Assembly (NCBI GenBank): GCA_964638715.1
Contig: CAZWZF010000118.1
Location: 1 to 5,158, forward strand
DNA: 5,158 nt
Reading direction: 5' to 3'
From: JBAXQQ01 sp037131695
GTDB taxonomy: Bacteria > Armatimonadota > Hebobacteria > CAIYQO01
In this document: piece after piece, positions 1 to 5,158 of the stretch
Layout: each line of letters opens with the position of its first letter
How positions within the stretch are numbered: position 1 is the first letter of the stretch
Translations under genes and position numbers: made by a program
Notes under the pieces: model-generated
Told to the model about the DNA's origin: nothing
The model's database searches: none
Seen by the model: only the letters and a program-made list of their open reading frames with translations

Positions 1-2
1 AG

Positions 3-2447
3 TTGATGCGCCGGTTTAACAGCGAGATCCAGCACGCCTCGCAGTTGGAACATCCGAATATTGCTCGTGTGTATGATGTTGGTGAGGATGCCGGCACAAA
101 TTATTACGTCATGCAATATATCGCCGGGAAGAGTTTGCGTGAATTGCTTAAAGAAAAAGGACGATTAACGCTGGAAGAAGCATTGCCCATTCTTGAACAA
201 GTAGCCTCAGCACTTGATTATGCAAATAGCCAGGGAATCGTCCATCGTGATATAAAACCGGAAAATATCTTACTGAATAAAACCGGCAACGCATACGTAG
301 TAGACTTCGGCATCGCCAAGGCAGCAGAAGGTACCCGCACGACCCGCGGTATGCTTGGCACCCCGGAATATATGTCACCAGAACAAATTCGGGGAGAAGT
401 GGTGGATGGACGATCGGATCAGTATTCATTGGCAGTAGTTGCTTATGAAATGCTGACCGGGCAGACGCCGTTTAAGACAGAAGGGGATGACCCATGGGCA
501 CAGATTCAGAAGCATTTGAATGAGAATGTTGTTGATCCACGTCAATTTGGAATTATTCTATCAGGTAATGCTGCAAACTCATTATTTAAATCTTTGAACA
601 AATCATCAGTGCAGCGTTTTGAAAAATGTGTAGATTTTATAAGTGGGTTGCGAGATGAAATTAATGTTGCAGATGCGTCTGATATTACTTCAAAACGCAA
701 GTATTCATTTTTAAAATGGCTATTGATACCTGCTATAGTAGGTATTTTTATCGTTTTTTGGATGATTTGGCATAATTCAAAAACTTATAAGTCAAATATA
801 AAACCTGAATCTGCAATTAATAGAGAGCCAATTACACAATTAGTATATGTTGATTATAGCCAGAGATTATCGTCATTGATTTCATCAAGTATTGATGGTG
901 AAAATAAAAATCGAATTTGCTGGTTGGGAAAACTCGACCGTATTGATTTTGATGAGGGTGGAAGAACTATGATACCTCTTATTTCTACGGATGTAAAAAC
1001 TATAATATTTAATAACCACATTGCTACTATTCAGGATGGTTCTTTAATAAATGATAAAGTCAATAATCGTGACGACCAACTTGGAGATGCATATAGTACT
1101 AATGCTAATAAAGTTCTCTATAATGGATTAATTAAGAACTTATCTGATGGTTCAGTGGTAGATATTAGATATATGAATAAAGGTGATTATTTATATCCTA
1201 ATGTGAATTCTAAATATCCAGGATCAATTGTTTGGAATCAAGGAGGTGAAGTTTTTGTTTGGCCTGCTTTAAGTAAATCAGGTAATTATGTTGCTCTTTG
1301 TGATGATAAAAATAAAATGTGTATATATAATGTATCTAAAAAAAGTATTGCAGTAATTGGTACTGCTGGATTATATGGACCACAACCACAGTTTAGTGAA
1401 GATGAGAAAACTATAATTTATTCTGACGGTAATCAAATTATAAAGGTCGGTATTGATGGGAGTAACCCTTTGAAAGTTATATCGCTTTCTGATACTGATG
1501 ACAGTTATATTGAATACATAAATTATAATGGTAATAATATCGTTTATACAGAAAATCCGTATATGACCGGTTTTCCTTCAGGAAATGAATATTATTTGCT
1601 TAACATGATAAGTTCCAGTGGAAATGTGACACGACAAATACTTAAGACAAAGGATCGTATTCGCTGTCCGGTATTGAGTCCTGATGAAAGTAAAATATCT
1701 TATTGTAAGTTAACTGAAACTGGTTATTATCATGTATATGTTTGTGATCTTAAAACTGATAAAACTATTGATCTTGGACGAGGTATCTCACCTGTATGGG
1801 TTGTTTCACAACAGCAATTAGGTCAGAAGATATCTGATTCACAAAAAACATTAGTAAAACCACCATCAGGATATGAAATTGATTCAAATATTTCTGCTGA
1901 CTTTGACGGAGATGGCAGTCAAGAAGTTGCTTATTGTGGAACATCCTTACGCAAACAACCAATAATATGGATTACAAAAAATGGAAAATCCGTATGGGAA
2001 TCAGCTTTTAATGGTAAGAGTCTGGAAATGCATAATCTGGAAATGCATAATCATGGTTATTTTCCTGAAATATTCACATCTTCTGATGTTACTGGAGATG
2101 GGAAACCAGAACTGTGCTGTTTTTTTTCTGCAGAAAATTATATAGGTTCATCTGTCCAATTTAAATTATTAATTTTTTTTAGATTTAATCAAGGAAAATA
2201 TACCAACTTAAATCCTATAGAAGATTCTAACATTCAAATAATGATAAACAAAACATCTAAAAGCCAGCCTATATCTATAGCAACATTTGATATGGGAGGA
2301 TCATACCAACAATATAAATGGAATGGCAATAAATTTATCTCAGCAGGTCAACCCATTCACAGTATTGACTATACAGTTGAGATGGAATCACTAAGAAAAA
2401 GCGGTTATAGTGAAGTGCATGATTATTTTAAAGTACCAAATAAATGA
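3..2447 (+). CDS. Receptor-type Ser/Thr protein kinase (PknB-like), 5' partial, with exported beta-propeller/FG-GAP sensor region
   Basis: Hanks-type Ser/Thr kinase, predicted to phosphorylate cytoplasmic proteins in response to an extracytoplasmic signal. Numbering is from base 3. The frame is open to the window edge and begins just before helix C (Glu8), so the glycine loop and VAIK lysine lie upstream; the TTG at base 3 is not the true start. Visible catalytic features are HRDIKPEN (81-88; Asp83, Asn88), DFG (101-103), activation-loop threonines 111, 113 and 114, GTPEYMSPEQ (119-128) and the helix-F Asp139. The kinase domain ends near 218. A basic KRK (231-233) precedes one membrane helix (about 239-256), giving a cytoplasmic kinase and an exported C-terminus. 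Residues about 280-600 contain PD40/TolB-like strands (for example around 420-475 and 555-590), suggesting a beta-propeller. FG-GAP-like calcium loops follow at 633-641 and 695-703. The last 100 residues are unassigned. Kinase assignment is firm; the propeller is inferred from repeat pattern. Confidence 0.93.
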   Translation: MMRRFNSEIQHASQLEHPNIARVYDVGEDAGTNYYVMQYIAGKSLRELLKEKGRLTLEEALPILEQVASALDYANSQGIVHRDIKPENILLNKTGNAYVVDFGIAKAAEGTRTTRGMLGTPEYMSPEQIRGEVVDGRSDQYSLAVVAYEMLTGQTPFKTEGDDPWAQIQKHLNENVVDPRQFGIILSGNAANSLFKSLNKSSVQRFEKCVDFISGLRDEINVADASDITSKRKYSFLKWLLIPAIVGIFIVFWMIWHNSKTYKSNIKPESAINREPITQLVYVDYSQRLSSLISSSIDGENKNRICWLGKLDRIDFDEGGRTMIPLISTDVKTIIFNNHIATIQDGSLINDKVNNRDDQLGDAYSTNANKVLYNGLIKNLSDGSVVDIRYMNKGDYLYPNVNSKYPGSIVWNQGGEVFVWPALSKSGNYVALCDDKNKMCIYNVSKKSIAVIGTAGLYGPQPQFSEDEKTIIYSDGNQIIKVGIDGSNPLKVISLSDTDDSYIEYINYNGNNIVYTENPYMTGFPSGNEYYLLNMISSSGNVTRQILKTKDRIRCPVLSPDESKISYCKLTETGYYHVYVCDLKTDKTIDLGRGISPVWVVSQQQLGQKISDSQKTLVKPPSGYEIDSNISADFDGDGSQEVAYCGTSLRKQPIIWITKNGKSVWESAFNGKSLEMHNLEMHNHGYFPEIFTSSDVTGDGKPELCCFFSAENYIGSSVQFKLLIFFRFNQGKYTNLNPIEDSNIQIMINKTSKSQPISIATFDMGGSYQQYKWNGNKFISAGQPIHSIDYTVEMESLRKSGYSEVHDYFKVPNK
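717..770 (+). other. Single transmembrane segment of the receptor kinase
   Basis: Residues about 239-256 form an uninterrupted hydrophobic stretch (WLLIPAIVGIFIVFWMIW). It is preceded by KRK at 231-233 and Lys238 and followed by a polar, lysine-containing segment. The positive charges before the helix place the kinase in the cytoplasm and the roughly 555 residues after it outside the membrane. No second hydrophobic helix was seen. Confidence 0.85.
1899..2111 (+). other. Two FG-GAP/VCBS-like calcium-binding loops in the sensor region
   Basis: The first loop is D-F-D-G-D-G-S-Q-E (residues 633-641), the DxDxDGxxE pattern of FG-GAP/integrin-type repeats. The second is D-V-T-G-D-G-K-P-E (695-703), with Thr at the middle acidic position. 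Each precedes a hydrophobic strand. In FG-GAP proteins such loops bind calcium between propeller blades. Only two copies are seen, so they may be part of a larger propeller built with the preceding PD40-like strands or a small separate domain. Confidence 0.65.
2022..2051 (+). repeat. Perfect 15-bp tandem duplication inside the kinase gene
   Basis: The unit ctggaaatgcataat occurs twice in direct succession (2022-2036 and 2037-2051). It is in phase with the codons, so the protein reads LEMHN twice (residues 674-678 and 679-683). It lies between the two FG-GAP-like loops, where a five-residue insertion would fall in a linker. The identity of the copies suggests a recent slippage event. Confidence 0.9.
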
Positions 2448-2530
2448 TTTGATACGTATAAAATAATGTAGAGAAAATTTTGTAAAGAATGCAGACCATA
2501 CATCTTATAAAAGAACACAAACAATTTAAA

Positions 2531-2536
2531 AAGGGA
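2531..2536 (+). promoter_or_regulatory. Shine-Dalgarno-like site for the secreted PHP/lectin protein
   Basis: The purine tract AAGGGA lies 7 bases before the ATG at 2544. An in-frame TAA at 2508-2510 with no start codon between it and 2544 excludes any longer protein, so this site and the signal peptide that follows agree on the start. Confidence 0.55.
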
Positions 2537-2543
2537 AAAAGAA

Positions 2544-2615
2544 ATGAAAACACTACTTGCTCGTATTACCTATTTAGCATTTTGCTTGATGATGTTCACT
2601 ATAAACATTTTTGCT
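2544..2615 (+). other. Sec signal peptide of the secreted PHP/lectin protein
   Basis: Residues 1-24 have a short basic n-region (Lys2, Arg7), a hydrophobic core from about 8 to 20 and small residues before the predicted cut, with Ala24 at -1. There is no lipobox cysteine at the cleavage point, so release by signal peptidase I rather than lipoprotein anchoring is predicted. Confidence 0.88.
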
Positions 2616-4802
2616 CAAGATATAGATCAGCGTTTTGAGCAAAGCATACGTTTAGATTCAAAGATTGTTAAAGTTATTGATGGTCAATGGAAATATTTTG
2701 AAGACGATATAAAACTTTCTAATGGCATACAAGCAAAATGGGCAGGATCTCCAATGCCTATGGGAAATAGTAAAGCAACATTTGACATTACCGGATATGA
2801 TCGGTTTATCACATATGCCGCAATTTGGGCGGAGTTTCCTGGTAAAGCGATATTAAGCGTTGATGTTGACGGGAAAACGATCTGGTCAGCTACAATGCAA
2901 ACAGGGGATAAGCCGAATCTTATAACTGCATTATTAAGAGGACATAAAACATTAACATTAAACCGTATGCAATTAGTCGGAGATTCTGGTAATTTTATTG
3001 AACCAAGGCTCATACAGAAAATTTTACCTGATGAAGACAACTATCTGTTATGTAATGCAAATTTAAATATCAAAAGTGATGTAAGTGAAGGAATACTAAC
3101 ATATACAAATTTAGAATCACCACAGAAAACATTAAAGTCAGCAAAAAAACTTGGTTACGATATAATTGGGATGAGTGACCAGGATACTGGGATAACTAAA
3201 GCAGATTGGACACTTTCTGGTTGGCTCTGTGAAGAAAGCGAACGTAACCAGAAAGACTATCCACTTGCATTGAGAGGGTTTGAGTGGTCTTATTGTGCAA
3301 CACCAGAAGATGAAAAAACTGCTGAGCATATAACAATATTTGGCACAAATACCATACTGGTAGCAAAAAATGGACCAAAAACACGGAATGGTGCAAAAGC
3401 ATCAATTTATGAGTGGTTAAAAAAGTCCTGCCAATCTTTTGTATTAGATGAAACTTCAATGGCTGATGGTTATGGTGATATACCTGTTGCGCAGTTTGAC
3501 CACATCTGGACAGGAACTAATTTCAATGATTTCGCAGGTTGGGATGCTGAATTAGATAAGATATTTTGCCTGGCAGAAATTGGAAATGAGTCTAATCCTG
3601 ATGTCGAAAAAAATCAAGAATATTTTAATAGTGCCCTGGTAAATGGTTGGCATGTTGCGCCAAGTTTTGGGGTTGATAATCATTCCAAACTCGATGAAAA
3701 AGCATTGAAAAACCAAATTAGTATTTACACAACAGGTATGACTCGGGATGAATTAATGGATGCTTTACGTGCGCGTCGACTATATGCAACACAAGATCGT
3801 TACTTTGCACTCAAGTTCTGTGCAAGACCAGAACTTGATGACTCATGGTACTGGATGGGAAAACGAGGAGTTGTAATTCAACCCGGCAAAGGTATTGCTT
3901 TTGAAATATTGGGTCAAAATAATAAAATGCTAAAGTCGATTGTAAGTGCTGATATAATTTCACCGACTAATGTAGACCCTATTTACTCCATTGTAACGGC
4001 TGAGACTAATGAAATCAAATACTCTAAAGACAATCCCTTAGTGATTCCATGGGTGAAGATTCAGGCTATTACACCGACTGAACGAGGCGAACGTTGCGTT
4101 TATTTAAGGATTAAACAAAAAGATGGGAGTTATATTTTTTCTGCACCGATCTGGTTTTCTGAAGGTGAAGTGAAAAAAGCAGTCCAACTTATTCCTTCTG
4201 GCGACGCAAAGTTTATTGGTAATACTTTACGATTAACACCAAGCGAGGAATGGAAATGTGGTAGTGCCTGGTCATCAGCAAAGTTACCTGTTCGTAAAGG
4301 ATTTGAGATATCTTTTGAGGTTCAATTGACTCAAAGAGGAGGAGAGAATGGTGGTGGTGATGGTCCAATATTTGTAATTCAAAATAATACTAATAAACCA
4401 AGAGATGATAGGCGAGGATGGTATAGTGATTATGCTGAAAGTAGCTTCGTAATAAGTTTTAATACTTTTCATGGGTTAGGACCAGGTGTTGATTATATTG
4501 CGGTAATGGTTGTAAATAATAATAAATCTATTGATAATGTTGACAGTGTAATCGCTGCAACAATAAAATTACCTTCATTTTCCGATGGTAATTTGCACAA
4601 GGTTAAGATTAGTTATAAACCTGGTTTACTGCGAGTTTATCTTGATAATCCAACTGTACCAGTTATTACTACTCCATTACTACTTCATGACCGCATTCCA
4701 TTAGATGGAGAAAAAGCTTGGGTAGGTATGGTTGGGGTAACAGGTACTGCGTATGAAAATCATGATGTAACAAAGTTTACATTTAGAGAAAAAGATAATT
4801 AA
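2544..4802 (+). CDS. Secreted NPCBM-like / CehA-McbA-type PHP / L-type lectin protein with substituted PHP metal ligands
   Basis: An exported multidomain protein, probably carbohydrate-binding. A Sec signal peptide (1-24) has a basic start, a hydrophobic core and a likely cut after IFA, before QD. Residues about 28-160 resemble an NPCBM module (dGKTIWSATMQTGD, then a LTLNRMQLV strand). Residues about 165-435 match the CehA/McbA branch of PHP metallohydrolases: SPQKTLKSAKKLGYDIIGMSDQD, RGFEWSY, AQFDHIW, EIGNES, GWHVAPSFGVDNHS and MTRDELMDALRARRLYAT are family-like. The usual HxH is N173-L-N175, and the TDHD histidine is Gln213, whereas Glu247, His262, His320, Asp378 and His380 remain. Hydrolase activity is therefore doubtful. 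Residues about 445-540 are the beta-rich region usual after this domain, ending in SAPIWF. Residues about 550-750 resemble a bacterial L-type lectin (DGPIFVIQN, LHKVKISYKPGLLRVYLD, YENHDVTKFTF). It sits 96 bp after the receptor kinase on the same strand; co-transcription is possible. Confidence 0.9.
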   Translation: MKTLLARITYLAFCLMMFTINIFAQDIDQRFEQSIRLDSKIVKVIDGQWKYFEDDIKLSNGIQAKWAGSPMPMGNSKATFDITGYDRFITYAAIWAEFPGKAILSVDVDGKTIWSATMQTGDKPNLITALLRGHKTLTLNRMQLVGDSGNFIEPRLIQKILPDEDNYLLCNANLNIKSDVSEGILTYTNLESPQKTLKSAKKLGYDIIGMSDQDTGITKADWTLSGWLCEESERNQKDYPLALRGFEWSYCATPEDEKTAEHITIFGTNTILVAKNGPKTRNGAKASIYEWLKKSCQSFVLDETSMADGYGDIPVAQFDHIWTGTNFNDFAGWDAELDKIFCLAEIGNESNPDVEKNQEYFNSALVNGWHVAPSFGVDNHSKLDEKALKNQISIYTTGMTRDELMDALRARRLYATQDRYFALKFCARPELDDSWYWMGKRGVVIQPGKGIAFEILGQNNKMLKSIVSADIISPTNVDPIYSIVTAETNEIKYSKDNPLVIPWVKIQAITPTERGERCVYLRIKQKDGSYIFSAPIWFSEGEVKKAVQLIPSGDAKFIGNTLRLTPSEEWKCGSAWSSAKLPVRKGFEISFEVQLTQRGGENGGGDGPIFVIQNNTNKPRDDRRGWYSDYAESSFVISFNTFHGLGPGVDYIAVMVVNNNKSIDNVDSVIAATIKLPSFSDGNLHKVKISYKPGLLRVYLDNPTVPVITTPLLLHDRIPLDGEKAWVGMVGVTGTAYENHDVTKFTFREKDN
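4193..4793 (+). other. L-type (legume-like) lectin domain with altered metal-site residues
   Basis: Residues about 551-750 follow the concanavalin-like order. An early strand pair is followed by GGGDGPIFVIQN, which holds the conserved Asp606 of the A-D-G loop. A strand SSFVISFNTF (633-642) stands where the family has VAVEFDTY. The later strands LHKVKISYKPGLLRVYLD and YENHDVTKFTF are typical. The usual acidic pair is replaced (Ser638, Asn640), and Tyr651 stands near the usual histidine. Fold assignment is fairly secure; residue-level alignment was made by eye. Confidence 0.7.
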
Positions 4803-4858
4803 ACAGAACATTCATTTGTTAGCAGAAAAGTATGGCAACCACATTGGGATTGTCCTTA

Positions 4859-4876
4859 CGATTTTCATGAAAAGCG
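4859..4876. repeat. 18-bp near-perfect palindrome in the intergenic gap
   Basis: The core TTTTCATGAAAA (4862-4873) is an exact 12-bp palindrome, and CG/CG extends it on both sides with one A-G mismatch (4861/4874). It has no loop and no following T-run, so it is not a classical terminator. It lies 146 bp before the second kinase start and could be a dimeric operator. Chance occurrence in AT-rich DNA cannot be excluded. The rest of the 220-bp gap shows no tRNA or clear promoter. Confidence 0.35.
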
Positions 4877-5022
4877 AAAGTCTTGTTATAAGTTCAGATA
4901 CAAATAATAAGTGAGTTTTAATTTTACCATTTCTTTCTAAGTGGTTTTATTATAACTTTGAATCATTGTTTAACATGTGTGATTTGTGATGCAATTATAG
5001 GATAAATGCGAAGAATTAAACA

Positions 5023-5158
5023 ATGTCAGAAAACAGAACATTAAATAGTCGCTATACTCTTGAAACCGAGATTGGTCGCGGTGGGATGGGTGTGGTTTAC
5101 CGTGCCGAGGATGCGCAGATGCGGCGGGTGGTGGCGATAAAGACTCTGCCGTCTATAA
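5023..5158 (+). CDS. Second Hanks-type Ser/Thr protein kinase, 3' partial (N-lobe only)
   Basis: The first 45 codons of a second PknB-like kinase. The protein reads RYTLETEIGRGGMGVVYRAE, with the glycine-rich ATP loop IGRGGMGVVY at 17-26, followed by VVAIKTL in which Lys40 is the catalytic VAIK lysine. The frame is still open at the window edge, so helix C, the catalytic loop and any sensor region lie beyond it. The start is fixed by an in-frame TAA at 5017-5019, two codons upstream; the next ATG (codon 22) would break the glycine loop. Only a weak GAAGA (5010-5014) precedes the ATG at ribosome-binding distance. GC content rises to about 53% from base 5041, well above the preceding gene. The segment is complementary to the N-lobe missing from the first kinase, making a paralogue likely. 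Confidence 0.93.
   Translation, partial: MSENRTLNSRYTLETEIGRGGMGVVYRAEDAQMRRVVAIKTLPSI

Noticed and set aside
148..429. 93-residue minus-strand open frame opposite the kinase domain
   Set aside because: It lies entirely inside a clearly coding kinase sequence with all catalytic motifs, and its own translation shows no recognisable domain.
2480..2511. Promoter-like TTGTAA and TATAAA pair upstream of the secreted protein gene
   Set aside because: The spacing is 20 bases and the -35 match is only four of six. In such AT-rich sequence this is weak, so no promoter was called.
2684..3459. Minus-strand open frames opposite the NPCBM and PHP regions
   Set aside because: They overlap each other and a well-conserved plus-strand gene, and their translations show no family signature.
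4771..4914. A 47-codon plus-strand open frame overlapping the end of the secreted protein gene, with an internal ATG at 4867 giving 15 residues
   Set aside because: Its only ATG leaves 15 residues, there is no ribosome-binding site, and no recognisable similarity. An open frame of this size is not surprising by chance.
4803..5022. Possible rho-independent terminator after the secreted protein gene
   Set aside because: The only symmetric element has no loop, little GC in the stem and no following T-run.
4801..5042. 12-bp direct repeat AAACAGAACATT at 4801-4812 and 5031-5042
   Set aside because: One or so exact 12-mer repeats are expected by chance in a 5-kb AT-rich window, the flanks do not match, and there is no element between the copies.

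Overview
The window carries three genes, all on the + strand: the body of a receptor-type Ser/Thr protein kinase (5' end outside the window), a complete secreted multidomain protein, and the first 45 codons of a second Hanks-type kinase. The second kinase runs off the 3' edge. No RNA genes, CRISPR arrays, transposases or rho-independent terminators were seen. The organism is a bacterium with PknB-type kinases and Sec-exported carbohydrate-binding proteins. The composition is AT-rich (hand counts of about 30-35% GC in most sampled stretches). Families of kinases with large extracytoplasmic sensor regions are common in Planctomycetota/PVC, Armatimonadota and related environmental lineages, but nothing here fixes the phylum.

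Layout. Bases 3-2447 encode a kinase domain lacking only its N-lobe start, then one membrane segment, then a long exported region. That region looks like a PD40/TolB-type beta-propeller followed by two FG-GAP-like calcium loops. After a 96-bp gap, 2544-4802 encodes a 752-residue protein: signal peptide, NPCBM-like module, CehA/McbA-type PHP domain with its N-terminal metal ligands replaced, a beta-rich linker domain, and a C-terminal L-type (legume-like) lectin fold. After a 220-bp gap with a short palindrome but no convincing gene, a second kinase begins at 5023 with a canonical glycine loop and VAIK lysine.

Two themes stand out. First, base composition is mosaic: the kinase catalytic parts at both ends are about 48-53% GC, while the sensor and the secreted protein are far more AT-rich, and the step falls inside the kinase C-lobe near base 540. 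This fits a conserved kinase cassette copied or recombined among paralogues and joined to variable sensor regions. Second, the secreted protein next to the receptor kinase looks like a carbohydrate-binding protein whose PHP site, and possibly lectin metal site, are degraded. A binding or sensing role, perhaps with the neighbouring receptor, is plausible but is inference only.
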